From Nitrospirota bacterium (GTDB lineage: Bacteria; Nitrospirota; Nitrospiria; JACQBW01): a DNA stretch of 43,548 nt. Position numbers and translations under genes: made by a program. The stretch lies in contig JACOTA010000015.1 in assembly GCA_016178585.1 (NCBI GenBank), positions 1-43,548 of the forward strand, given 5' to 3'. This document shows, piece by piece, positions 30,893 to 39,095 of the stretch (positions are counted from its first letter, which is position 1; the number at the start of each line of letters is the position of its first letter). The notes below the pieces were generated by a model, which had not been told where the DNA came from, did not search any database, and saw nothing but the letters and a program-made list of their open reading frames with translations.

Positions 30893-31054
30893 TCATCCCC
30901 AGGTCCCCTGATCCCAGGCCATTTGATCCCAGGCAGACCCTGCGGCCGGGTTGGCCACGGGAGCCGCCGACCCGCCGCCTCCCCCGCACCCTGCCAGAAG
31001 TCCAATGGCAAAGATCAGGAAAAAGAGCCGTGTAAATGGCTTTAACCGTTTCAT
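30893..31054 (-). CDS. Small lipoprotein upstream of the FGE-fold protein
   Basis: A 53-residue frame starts at ATG 31054 with AAGGGGGTGA upstream. MKRLKPFTRLFFLIFAIGLLAGCGGGGGS is a lipoprotein signal with lipobox LAGC (C23), followed by a poly-Gly/Ala spacer. The tail SAWDQMAWDQGTWG ends in three Trp repeats. It lies 72 bp before the FGE-fold gene on the same strand, so it is probably co-transcribed with it. No family recognised. Confidence 0.6.
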   Translation of the reverse strand: MKRLKPFTRLFFLIFAIGLLAGCGGGGGSAAPVANPAAGSAWDQMAWDQGTWG

Positions 31055-31329
31055 AGCAATCACCCCCTTTCATCAAGAAATAAAAAACGTCGGGAAGCCC
31101 CCAATAAACCATTGGAACCAGGGGGTCTAAAGACCATAAATAGAATCGTTGCCAGCGATAAAAAGATGAAAAAAGAGAAGAACTGAGGAGATCTTAAGTA
31201 AGGTGTTGTGAGTGAGTGATGCAACATCGGTACCCCAAAAACTAATTGTAGGAATATAGCCCAAAAACCATCGGGAAATCAAACCCTATTACAGACCCCC
31301 GACATGGGTATGAGATTAATTTTATTTTT
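31055..31329. other. Intergenic stretch without a recognised feature
   Basis: A promoter region for the lipoprotein gene is expected here. I see no consensus -35/-10 that I would defend, no hairpin with a T-run, and no coding frame. Confidence 0.4.
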
Positions 31330-34300
31330 TTACTGGAACATGGCTGGAAGCATTTCTGCCACCATCCGGACAGTATCAGCGGGGATTTTCGCCATCCGGG
31401 CATGTTCATAGATCAGTTCGATATTGGGCGCTTCATACTCACAATACATCTTCCCTTCATCGGAATTTTCAGCCTCTTGATACCTTCCAAACGCCAGGAA
31501 GGTTTCGCAGAGACTGGAGTAAATATTTCCTTCCGCTTCCTGATCCTGAAAGGATTGCGCGATTTTCAATGCCCCCAAACTGGTCTCAAGTGACTCTTCC
31601 ATCCGTCCTGTCTCGCGGTAAATGACCCCCAGGGCCGCCAGAACAGCTCCTTCGGCCACATGGTCCTTTTTCTCCCTGGCCAAACCAAGCGCTTCACGGT
31701 AATAAGGAATGGCTTCTTTCGATCTCTTCCCGATCCAGAGCGTTTGACCTATTTGACAAAGGAGTGAACGCCGGGGCTCAAAAAGAGCCTCTTTCCGGTA
31801 GTAAGAGAGGACGGTTTCATAGTAATGAAGCGCCCGGTCAACATCCTGAACGCCTCTGATCATCAGGTCCCCTAACCGCTTGCAGATCTCGGCCCATGAA
31901 GAAAGATCCCCGCCGTCGGAGAATAGGGCGGCCGCTTCGCTGAAACAGGATGAGGCCTGGCCGAAATCTCCTCTTTTTTCAAAAATAATTCCCATTCCCT
32001 TGAGGGCCTCTCCTTCCCGGCAGGTACTTCCCCCCATCTCCTTTGTAATCTTAAGCACAGACTGGTAAAACTTGAGCGCCTCCTCTGTATTGCCCAAGGC
32101 CAGATAAAGCGATGAGACGTCGAGAAGATAATGAATTTCACCGAGACGGTCGCTCTCTTGCCGGTGCATTTCGAGGGCTTCAAGGGTGTTGTCAATGGCC
32201 TCGCTAAGGTTCCCGGTCAATCTGCAGATCCTGGAAAGAATATTGAGCGTCCGTCCCTCGCCGTTTCGATCTCCGATTTTTTGGAATTCACGACGCGCCT
32301 GACGGTAGTATTCCATTCCTTTGTCGTAATTTCCTATGCTGGCATAAATCTGACCTAAATTATGGAGATCTCCTGCCACTCCCCTTCTATTTCCAATCTC
32401 TTCATGAATAGTGAGGGCCTCTTGATTGGCCTGAAGCGCTTTGTTCAATTGCCCGGAATGCCAGTGAATAAAACCGAGCTCCCTCAGCGCAATCGCTGTT
32501 TTTTCCCTGTTTTTCTCTTTTTTGAAAAGGTCCAATGCCTGGTCAACCAGATCCACCCCTTCCTCCCATTGCTGAGTCGCATTGCGGATATTCGCCAGGG
32601 CCAGATAGGCCTCCCCAATTTCTATGGGATCTCCCAGCCGCCGGGCAAGCTGGATCATATCGGAGACCACCTTTTCCCGTTTTTTAATCTGGCCAAGTTC
32701 ATCCAGGATCTTTTCCTTCATCTTGCATAAGGAAAGGTTCTGCCGGTATCTCTCTTCGTCATCGGCAAAGGTGGAACCATGGAGAATGAACAGTTCTTCG
32801 GCCTGTTGAATAAAGATAAGCGCCGTCCTGTAAGCAAAGGAACGAAGAGAAGCCCTGGCCGCCTCTTTCAGGTAATGAAAGGCCTTATACCACACTTCAG
32901 CCGTTAAATAATGATGGGCCAGCTCCTGATCGATCCCATCTCCGGAAGCTCCTGATTCAAGCGTCTGGGCCACCCGGAGGTGAAAGGCTTTTTTGTGACT
33001 GAACGTTAAAGAGTCAGAGATGGTCTGGCGGATATTCTCATGGACAAAACGGTAGGTCCCCTTTAGATGAGGATCTTCCTGGATAAAACCAAAGCGGATC
33101 AACTCCTCAAGAACCATCACGCTTTCCATCTTTTCGGGCAGAAGCAATTTTTTCAAGAAATCCTGCGTGAACAAACGGCTCAGGGTGGAAAGGAGTCCCA
33201 GGGTTTTTCTTTGATCCGGTTCGATCCGGTCCAACCGGGAAAGGATGATTTGTCGTATTCCATTGGGAAGTTTCCACTCTATCCTCTCCATCTGATTGGC
33301 TTCCGGGGAGATCCATTTTCCTCTGGCATTGACCTTTAAAATTCCTTTTTCCAGGAGGGCCTGAAGAAACTCCACGACAAAGAGGGGGTTCCCTTGCGTC
33401 CCCTCATAGATCCATTGAGCCATTCGTTCCATCTCGCGCAAGGATTGATCTCTGGATTTCATTTTCATAAAAAGATCGGCCATGGCCTCGTTTGAAAGAT
33501 GCGAAAGAAGGATAGCGCGGGAAGAGAACCTTTGAATCGAGGTCAAAAAATTTAAAAAAAGAGGATTTGAGGAAATCTCTTCAGCCCGATAGGTCGCTAA
33601 AATCAAGAGTTTTTCTCTGGAGATCTGCCGAACCAGATAGGTCAAAACTTCCAACGTTTCGTCGTCGACCCAGTGCAAATCGTCCAGTAACAAGACCAGA
33701 GGCGTTTGAGCAGATACGGCAATTAAAAGCCGGGTCAACGCTTCAAAAAAACGGTGCTTCTCTTGTTCCACCGGAAGAGGAGGAAGGATCGGAACATGAT
33801 GACCTGGAATCAGTTCCGGAATAATCTTGCCCGCGCAGGTTAGCCAGAAAGGTTGTTGGGAGAAAAGGATCTCCCTTCCGGGTCCTTTAAGAATCTGCCG
33901 AAAGATTTCAGTAAACGGTTCATACGACAGTCTGAGAGGAGGAGCATAACATCTCCCCACAGCCGTAAGAAAAGATCGTCCTCGTGCATAGACCAGTATC
34001 TCTTCACAAAGCCGGGTTTTTCCGATCCCCGGTTCCCCGCCAATCGCCACAATGCTCCCTTTCTGATGAAGGGCCCCGTTGAGGTGGGAAACAAGCAGTT
34101 CCACTTCTGTCTCCCTCCCCACAAATGAAAGCCTCCCCAGGGAGTAAGGCACTCTGCTCTTTTTTTTAACTGTAATGGAAGATCGCGGGGTTTTGTCAAT
34201 ACCCGAAACCCGTCTTCGAAGAATCTGTTCATGCAAATGAATGGTTTCTTCGGAGGGGGAAACCCCTAACTCCTTTTTCAAAACTTCAACGCATTTTCTG

Positions 34301-35025
34301 AAAAAAATCTCCACTTCATTAAAATGACCACTTAGATAGTGGCACAACATCATCTTCCGGTAGGCTTCTTCATGGCAGGGATCAGAAGCGAGAATTTCCC
34401 TGCAGGATTCAATCGCCGAAGGGTATTGATTTAAAAAGAGATGACTTTCCGCTTTGGCAACCAGAAGGTCCTGGCGGACTTTTTTCCAATGTTCCCGAAG
34501 GGGGACGATCCAGTCTGTGTCCGGCTCATCTGCAAGAAAATCCCCCCGAAAACAAGAAAGCGCTTTTCCATAATAATCGATGGCCTGTTCCCAAAGGTCC
34601 TGTTTTCTAACCTCCTGACCCTGACGGTAAAATGAGGTGACATCATCGGTATCCAGGCGGACCTGTGGAGAAGCGTTAAAGGCATATCCCGTTCTCTCGG
34701 TTAAAATATAGCTGGAAAGCCTTCCCTGACGAAGGTCAGGTTCCAAAACCTTTCGAAGTTTGGAAATTGAAGAGCGGAGAGATTTTTCAGCCTCTTCAGG
34801 CTCTAAATTGTTCCAGATGAGGTCGATAATCTCTTCCGATGAGAAGACACGACCCGGCGCCGTGAGGAGAACTTTGAAAAGAGAGCGGGTTTTTTGCCGG
34901 TCCCAGGCCTTTGGGGGGAGGGGGTTCCCATTGATAAAGATGGCGAGTGGTCGAAGAACCTCGACCCTTAAAGGGAAATTTCTAGAAGGAGAGACCTCCT
35001 TTTTTTCCAAAAATCCTCTTTTCAT
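31330..35025 (-). CDS. Large SARP/AAA/TPR transcriptional regulator
   Basis: About 1,231 residues from the ATG at 35025 (a TTG at 35049 is possible). Order: OmpR-like winged helix with LFKVLLTAPGRVFSSEEIIDLIW and SLRSSISKLRKVLEP (about 20-120), BTAD domain (about 125-270), STAND/AAA ATPase with Walker A GGEPGIGKTRL (about 330) and Walker B LVLLLDDLHWVDD (about 445), then about ten TPR units (800-1180). This SARP/MalT-like architecture senses a ligand or protein via the TPRs and activates transcription when ATP-bound. No target is adjacent in an obvious way. It is far larger than typical actinobacterial SARPs but usual for Gram-negative relatives. Confidence 0.9.
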   Translation of the reverse strand: MKRGFLEKKEVSPSRNFPLRVEVLRPLAIFINGNPLPPKAWDRQKTRSLFKVLLTAPGRVFSSEEIIDLIWNNLEPEEAEKSLRSSISKLRKVLEPDLRQGRLSSYILTERTGYAFNASPQVRLDTDDVTSFYRQGQEVRKQDLWEQAIDYYGKALSCFRGDFLADEPDTDWIVPLREHWKKVRQDLLVAKAESHLFLNQYPSAIESCREILASDPCHEEAYRKMMLCHYLSGHFNEVEIFFRKCVEVLKKELGVSPSEETIHLHEQILRRRVSGIDKTPRSSITVKKKSRVPYSLGRLSFVGRETEVELLVSHLNGALHQKGSIVAIGGEPGIGKTRLCEEILVYARGRSFLTAVGRCYAPPLRLSYEPFTEIFRQILKGPGREILFSQQPFWLTCAGKIIPELIPGHHVPILPPLPVEQEKHRFFEALTRLLIAVSAQTPLVLLLDDLHWVDDETLEVLTYLVRQISREKLLILATYRAEEISSNPLFLNFLTSIQRFSSRAILLSHLSNEAMADLFMKMKSRDQSLREMERMAQWIYEGTQGNPLFVVEFLQALLEKGILKVNARGKWISPEANQMERIEWKLPNGIRQIILSRLDRIEPDQRKTLGLLSTLSRLFTQDFLKKLLLPEKMESVMVLEELIRFGFIQEDPHLKGTYRFVHENIRQTISDSLTFSHKKAFHLRVAQTLESGASGDGIDQELAHHYLTAEVWYKAFHYLKEAARASLRSFAYRTALIFIQQAEELFILHGSTFADDEERYRQNLSLCKMKEKILDELGQIKKREKVVSDMIQLARRLGDPIEIGEAYLALANIRNATQQWEEGVDLVDQALDLFKKEKNREKTAIALRELGFIHWHSGQLNKALQANQEALTIHEEIGNRRGVAGDLHNLGQIYASIGNYDKGMEYYRQARREFQKIGDRNGEGRTLNILSRICRLTGNLSEAIDNTLEALEMHRQESDRLGEIHYLLDVSSLYLALGNTEEALKFYQSVLKITKEMGGSTCREGEALKGMGIIFEKRGDFGQASSCFSEAAALFSDGGDLSSWAEICKRLGDLMIRGVQDVDRALHYYETVLSYYRKEALFEPRRSLLCQIGQTLWIGKRSKEAIPYYREALGLAREKKDHVAEGAVLAALGVIYRETGRMEESLETSLGALKIAQSFQDQEAEGNIYSSLCETFLAFGRYQEAENSDEGKMYCEYEAPNIELIYEHARMAKIPADTVRMVAEMLPAMFQ

Positions 35026-35289
35026 TACCTTGAAACCCTTGTATCCCAATATCGGTCATAGTCATTTATGATAATCATGCCTTTTTTAATTTAAAAAGGC
35101 AAGTTCAGCTCTTCTCCCTAGAACAGCGATAGAAAGTTGTCATTGCGAGCGAAGCGAAGCAATCTCGCCATCGTGAACCGAGATCGCCACGCACCCTGCG
35201 GGCGCTCGCGATGACAGGCAAAACAAGGAGTTACAAATCCTATCTCTGTTCCTGGGGAAGAGAAGAGACCCTGTAAACTGGAACTCGTT
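35026..35289. other. Intergenic stretch with palindromic repeat copy 2
   Basis: It contains the repeat at 35139-35215 and otherwise no gene. Promoter regions of the large regulator (minus) and the Ada fragment (plus) must lie here, but none is clear. Confidence 0.4.
35139..35215. repeat. Dispersed palindromic repeat, copy 2
   Basis: GTCATTGCGAGCG (35139-35151) and CGCTCGCGATGAC (35203-35215) are inverted, apart from one mismatch. The interior (GAAGCAATCT, GATCGCCACGCACCCT) matches the copy at 25193-25269. No protein-coding content. Confidence 0.8.
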
Positions 35290-35418
35290 ATGGACGAGGC
35301 CCTGGAAAAGAATTTATATAAAGCGCTTAAGACGAAAGACTCGCGCTATGACGGCAGAGTCTATTATGGAGTTAAAACAACAGGGATTTACTGCCGCCCC
35401 ATCTGCCCGGCATTTTAA
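35290..35418 (+). pseudogene. Truncated Ada N-terminal (methylphosphotriester) domain
   Basis: A 42-residue frame with LYKALKTKDSRYDGRVYYGVKTTGIYCRPICPA matches the start of Ada Zn-binding domains, which use four Cys. Only the first two (C35, C39) are left, as the frame ends within four residues of the second. In intact Ada the first of these Cys accepts the methyl group. The piece lies 39 bp upstream of ogt, so the two may have been an Ada-Ogt pair that lost the rest of Ada. Confidence 0.75.
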
Positions 35419-35457
35419 AAATCATTGCGAAGATTTTTACAAGTAAAGGAAAAAATA

Positions 35458-35964
35458 ATGAAAGAGAATCTGTTTTATGAAAAATGGGGAAGCCCCGTTG
35501 GTCATTTGTTCCTTTATTCGAACGACACTCATCTGCTCGCTCTCACCTTTGCGCAGAATAACGAGAGAGTGTTAAAACAATTAAGATTCGATCATTTTAA
35601 TCAAGGGTCTTCAAAAGTGATCGAGGAGGCTATTTCTCAGCTCACCGATTATTTTCAAGGCACGTTGACTCAGTTCCAGATACCTTTCCGTCTTGAAGGG
35701 ACAGATTTTCAGAAATCGGCATGGAACTCTTTAAAACAAATTCCTTATGGGCAGACCATCACTTATAAAGAGCAGGCCCAACGATTAAACAATAAAAACG
35801 CATTAAGGGCTATCGGCACTGCTATCGGCAGAAATCCGATTTCAATCATCGTCCCCTGTCATCGCGTCATCGGATCGAACGGAACTCTTAAGGGATATGC
35901 GGGCGGATTGTCAGCAAAGGCAAAGCTCTTGGAGATTGAAAAGCTTTCTACAAAGGTTGGATAA
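35458..35964 (+). CDS. ogt: Methylated-DNA-protein-cysteine methyltransferase
   Basis: 168 residues from the ATG at 35458 (AAAGGAAAA upstream). The active-site motif is IVPCHRVIGSNG with the acceptor Cys, preceded by the Asn hinge/helix-turn-helix region (IPYGQTITYKEQAQRL, ALRAIGTAIGRNP). TLKGYAGG follows. It repairs O6-alkylguanine and O4-alkylthymine by irreversible transfer to Cys. Next to tag (convergent) and the Ada remnant, it forms a small alkylation-repair cluster. Confidence 0.95.
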   Translation: MKENLFYEKWGSPVGHLFLYSNDTHLLALTFAQNNERVLKQLRFDHFNQGSSKVIEEAISQLTDYFQGTLTQFQIPFRLEGTDFQKSAWNSLKQIPYGQTITYKEQAQRLNNKNALRAIGTAIGRNPISIIVPCHRVIGSNGTLKGYAGGLSAKAKLLEIEKLSTKVG

Positions 35965-35967
35965 CTT

Positions 35968-36480
35968 TTATTTTGAATCCATTCGGGAGTCTTCCCGCTT
36001 CCGAATCGTTTCTGGCATTTCCTCTCCAACAGCCCGAAGGAAAAAGACAACCGTTGATCCGCCAAGAAAAGAAAAACGTTTGGTCAATTCGCGGCAAAGC
36101 GCCTCTTCACCGTCCCTGCTTGTTTCTTTTAAATACTTCACAAATGATCCGTGTTCCCTGCGTATCACCAGGAGTTCCCGCGCATTTTCGAGGGTTGCGG
36201 ACACTTTCCGGTAATTTCGGACGATCCCCTGGTTTTTCATTAAGCGGTCGAGATCGGATTCGTTAAATTGAGCGACTTTTTCCACGGAAAATTCACCGAA
36301 GGCTTTCTGAAAGTCGGGCCATTTTTTCTCGATGACGTCCCAGTTCAGACCGGAGCGGAAGATCACCTTCGTCATCTGCTCAAAATAGCCGTCGTCGTTC
36401 ACCGGCCTTGCCCCTAGATGGCAAGTATTAAAACCTAGTTTTGAGGTTGAAGATAGTCGGAGTTTCGCATGTTTTTTCAT
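35968..36480 (-). CDS. tag: DNA-3-methyladenine glycosylase I-like protein
   Basis: 170 residues from the ATG at 36480 (AGGAGA upstream). The body GYFEQMTKVIFRSGLNWDVIEKKWPDFQKAFGEFSVEKVAQFNESDLDRLMKNQGIVRNYRKVSATLENAR is the Tag helical fold. SFLGGSTVVFFLRAVGE is its C-terminal helix. The typical N-terminal CPW and the C-terminal zinc His pair are not visible, so it may be a divergent Tag with altered specificity. It removes methylated purines in the family. Convergent with ogt, with four bases between the stops. Confidence 0.75.
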   Translation of the reverse strand: MKKHAKLRLSSTSKLGFNTCHLGARPVNDDGYFEQMTKVIFRSGLNWDVIEKKWPDFQKAFGEFSVEKVAQFNESDLDRLMKNQGIVRNYRKVSATLENARELLVIRREHGSFVKYLKETSRDGEEALCRELTKRFSFLGGSTVVFFLRAVGEEMPETIRKREDSRMDSK

Positions 36481-36513
36481 CGGCTGTCTCCTATGATACA
36501 CGTTTACCTGTTC

Positions 36514-36927
36514 TCAGGATTTTTCTATGAGCTGTTTTAAAGAATCGAGGCACTGAGCGTAAATTCCCTCAAACAACCGAGTCACTTCGTCCTCCTGAGC
36601 AGGATCGAGAAGATCAAAATCAGTCTCCCACACAACCACCGAACCCTTGCCGTGGGGCATGACGGCAAAACTGCCACGGTAGTTTTTCGCCGGAAGGGGT
36701 CCCTCGATAATCGTGTAAGCATAAGAACGCTTTTCGTTGGAATAGTCCCTGATGCTCTCACGCATATGACCGCTTCCATCGGCCAGGGTGCAAACCCGTT
36801 GCGTGCCTTCAACCTTGGCATCGGATAGCATAGGAACCCACCGGTTTACGGCAGCTAAATTCCCTACTACTGTCCAGGCCTTGTCCGGCGACGCATTAAT
36901 ATTGATGGTATTGTGAAATTGTGGCAT
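36514..36927 (-). CDS. SRPBCC (START-like) protein
   Basis: 137 residues. INASPDKAWTVVGNLAAVNRWVPMLSDAKVEG and CTLADGSGHMRESIRDYSNEKRSYAYTIIEGPLPAKNYRGSFAV are the polyketide-cyclase/START-like strands; the C-terminal helix (VTRLFEGIYAQCLDSLKQLIEKS) closes the pocket. It binds a hydrophobic ligand in the family. AAGGAG precedes the ATG. Upstream on the same strand is a TetR gene, and the 67-bp gap suggests a common regulator or ligand. Confidence 0.85.
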   Translation of the reverse strand: MPQFHNTININASPDKAWTVVGNLAAVNRWVPMLSDAKVEGTQRVCTLADGSGHMRESIRDYSNEKRSYAYTIIEGPLPAKNYRGSFAVMPHGKGSVVVWETDFDLLDPAQEDEVTRLFEGIYAQCLDSLKQLIEKS

Positions 36928-36993
36928 GAGATTTTCTCCTTATGAGTTGGTTATTAGTTGGATACCTGTCTACTCCTATACTAAAAAAATTGT

Positions 36994-37617
36994 CTATCTC
37001 TTTTTCGGCCTCAGCCGGCTGTTTTTCAAGACACTTGGCATGACAGCGGATTGGCTGAGACGCTTGATCAACTCAGGGTTATTTTGAGACTTTGCCAATA
37101 AAATAATCCCCTCAAAGTACCCAAGAATCGCATACGCGCTCAATTTTGTATCGATTTCATCCAGCTCTCCCATGGCGACGGCGTCACGCAGCGCTTTTTC
37201 AATGTAATAGGCAATCTTCTCAAAGATCTGGGCGATTTTTTCGCGGATCGCTCCATCCTGAGTGCTCAATTCGATCGCCAAATTACCAAAATGACAACCA
37301 TACATTTGGCCGCCACTATCTTTGACCAACCGCTGATATTGGTAAGCGAGTTTAAAATAGCGTTGAATGCGCTCGAGAGGAGGATATGTCTGAGAAAAGG
37401 CTCGTTCCAAAACCGTTTTGTTGAGCAGGTCCCATTGCTGTTCCAGGGCCGCCAGCGCCAGATCCCGTTTTGTCTTGAAGAAATAGTGAAAACTCCCCTT
37501 TTTAACATCCGCATGTTCGCAAATATCCTGCACGCTCACACCCGCGTAACTCCGGCTGTAGATCAGATCTATCGCGCTTTTAAGAAGGCGCTCTTTTGCG
37601 TCGCTTGTCCGTCCCAT
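36994..37617 (-). CDS. TetR-family regulator
   Basis: 207 residues. DAKERLLKSAIDLIYSRSYAGVSVQDICEHADVKKGSFHYFFKTKRDLALAAL is a full TetR helix-turn-helix. The C-terminal part belongs to the NemR/AcuR-like group (YGCHFGNLAIELS, with a Cys that could react with electrophiles). A palindrome overlaps its promoter (37626-37654), so it is autoregulated. The downstream SRPBCC, Tag and Ogt genes suggest a regulon for alkylating or electrophilic stress (inference). Confidence 0.85.
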   Translation of the reverse strand: MGRTSDAKERLLKSAIDLIYSRSYAGVSVQDICEHADVKKGSFHYFFKTKRDLALAALEQQWDLLNKTVLERAFSQTYPPLERIQRYFKLAYQYQRLVKDSGGQMYGCHFGNLAIELSTQDGAIREKIAQIFEKIAYYIEKALRDAVAMGELDEIDTKLSAYAILGYFEGIILLAKSQNNPELIKRLSQSAVMPSVLKNSRLRPKKR

Positions 37618-37625
37618 GTTGATAT

Positions 37626-37654
37626 GTTATAGACGACCGTCTAACTAAAGTCAA
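37626..37654 (-). promoter_or_regulatory. Autoregulated tetR promoter with operator in the spacer
   Basis: On the minus strand TTGACT (37654-37649), 17 bp, TATAAC (37631-37626). The perfect inverted repeat TAGACG-GT-CGTCTA (37643-37630) covers the spacer's end and the -10. The expected start is about 37619, two bases before the ATG, so the mRNA would be almost leaderless, consistent with no Shine-Dalgarno site. Confidence 0.75.
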
Positions 37655-38148
37655 GCCTGTTTTTCAAAAAAGCTATTCAATGTGTCTGATAGGGGCTTTC
37701 CGATTTGAACTTTTATTTTCCTTAAACATCTCGCTCTTGGCTATCTGTTTAACAACGGTTGACGCTTATCCATCCTACCAACGCAGATCAAGGGTCGCCG
37801 TTAGAAATTTCGTCAACGGGGCGGAAGTTTGGCAGAGCCTGGCAAACCGGTCAATAAAGTCAGGAGAACCGGCATCTTTTTCGGAGAGTTCGGCGATCGA
37901 TACAAAATCTTTTCGCTTTAATCATGGGGTCAGATCTATTGTTGATTATCAATTGATAACAATTGATAATTACATCCCCTGAGACTGGGAGGGTCAGTTC
38001 TTGACTTCATACACATACATAAACTTACGGAAACGAATTAATTCTAAATATTCCTTCAAAAATAAACTGAAAATTATTATTCTCCTGATTTAGCCTCAAT
38101 TTGTTAATCGATAATGGCAATTTACCTTCTTCGGTTTTTTATGGTCTC
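37655..38148. other. Gene-poor stretch with a duplicated gene end and REP-like palindromes
   Basis: It includes the copied DUF2461 3' end (37798-37920), then GGGGTCAGATCTATT (37926-37940) leading into TTATCAATTGATAA (37946-37959) plus a second CAATTGATAA, a REP-like palindrome. Bases 37980-38148 are AT-rich, without a convincing gene. A 100-codon frame here reads through the copied segment and is not a real gene. Confidence 0.55.
37798..37920. repeat. Copy of the DUF2461 gene 3' end
   Basis: 123 bases match 39346-39468 (last ~40 codons of the DUF2461 gene) with three differences counted by eye. The copy lacks the rest of the gene. It lies about 1.5 kb away in the same orientation, around the two HEPN-module genes. 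Confidence 0.9.
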
Positions 38149-38658
38149 CTAATTGAAGGAGCCGAATTCCGCTTTGGTTAAGAAATCACAGAGCACCTGG
38201 TATGCTGTTGGCGGGTTAGGTTGAGGAAAGTTGGGCTTTTCCCATCGTTTACCATGGGCAACCCAATTACGGTATTCACAAAGTCGCGAAGTATGTTCAA
38301 AGATTTTCTCGGGAACGGCCGATTCAAAATGTAGAATTGCTTTCTCAATTCCTCTGGGGCGGCCACCGGACTCTTCTCTAAGAAGAGATTTCGGATGATT
38401 AAAAATGATGTTTTCAAATTCTGAAACAAGAGATACGATGGTCTGATCGATAAGCTCTGTTTCGGCATTTTCAAGCAATTTTTTTGCTTCTTCTGTTTTT
38501 TCTTCTTTATTTATGTCAGAAAGAACAACAGCTTTTTGATATGCAATGCCTTTAAGTGAATATTTATTTTTGAGGAAGATTAATAGAATTTGCCGGCTAT
38601 CATTGAGGACATGATAGGTTAGGAGAACCTCTTTAAACCTTATGGAATCTTCGTTCAC
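38149..38658 (-). CDS. HEPN-like protein of a two-gene module
   Basis: 169 residues, all-helical by composition. YRNWVAHGKRW near the C-terminus (about residue 140) contains the Arg-x4-His motif (RNWVAH) of HEPN ribonucleases. The ATG overlaps the preceding gene's stop (ATGA, 38655-38658). HEPN proteins are RNases in toxin-antitoxin and anti-phage systems or substrate binders. No nucleotidyltransferase partner is next to it, so the pairing is new to me. Alternative: a non-catalytic HEPN. Confidence 0.65.
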   Translation of the reverse strand: MNEDSIRFKEVLLTYHVLNDSRQILLIFLKNKYSLKGIAYQKAVVLSDINKEEKTEEAKKLLENAETELIDQTIVSLVSEFENIIFNHPKSLLREESGGRPRGIEKAILHFESAVPEKIFEHTSRLCEYRNWVAHGKRWEKPNFPQPNPPTAYQVLCDFLTKAEFGSFN

Positions 38659-39095
38659 GCTAACGAACGTTTAAGGAGGTCTTCAAAGACATCTTTTGAA
38701 AGCTCCGGAAAATCAGCGGGTTTCATTCCAAACCCATGAACCCATTTTTTCTCATTGGTGAAATACAAGAACATATATGTTCCGTTGGGAGATACCATAT
38801 CCGCCCTGCCATTAGCTCCAATAATTAAGGAGCCCATTGGTTTGATCTCTACTTTTTTATTATTAAAGACTAAAGTTAGGAAAGGAACTTTGTAAGTGCC
38901 GAGAGTTTCTTCCATTATTTGTTTCTCTCCCTCCTTATAATCGATCAGTTTTTCCTTTTTTGCTTCTGCAAGCCAGGTCTTAATTTTTTGAAATAAGGCA
39001 TCAAGGGCAGCCAAGTATTCCTTTTTCATACCATCCAATAATTCTGGATCATAGACCTTTTTTTGCTGACGTAAAAAATCTGTCAGGGTACTCAT
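38655..39095 (-). CDS. Hypothetical partner of the HEPN protein
   Basis: 146 residues, soluble. STLTDFLRQQKKVYDPELLDGMKKEYLAALDALFQKIKTWLAEAKKEKLIDYKEGEKQIMEETLGTY is helical; VPFLTLVFNNKKVEIKPMGSLIIGANGRADMVSPNGTYMFLYFTNEKKWVHGFGMKP forms strands and ends with a helix (LSKDVFEDLLKRSLA). AAGGGAAGG precedes the ATG. No family recognised. Coupling to the HEPN gene suggests a functional pair (possible antitoxin or effector). Confidence 0.6.
   Translation of the reverse strand: MSTLTDFLRQQKKVYDPELLDGMKKEYLAALDALFQKIKTWLAEAKKEKLIDYKEGEKQIMEETLGTYKVPFLTLVFNNKKVEIKPMGSLIIGANGRADMVSPNGTYMFLYFTNEKKWVHGFGMKPADFPELSKDVFEDLLKRSLA

Noticed and set aside
37680-37982. 100-codon plus-strand frame
   Set aside because: It runs antisense through the copied DUF2461 3' end and into the REP-like palindrome.
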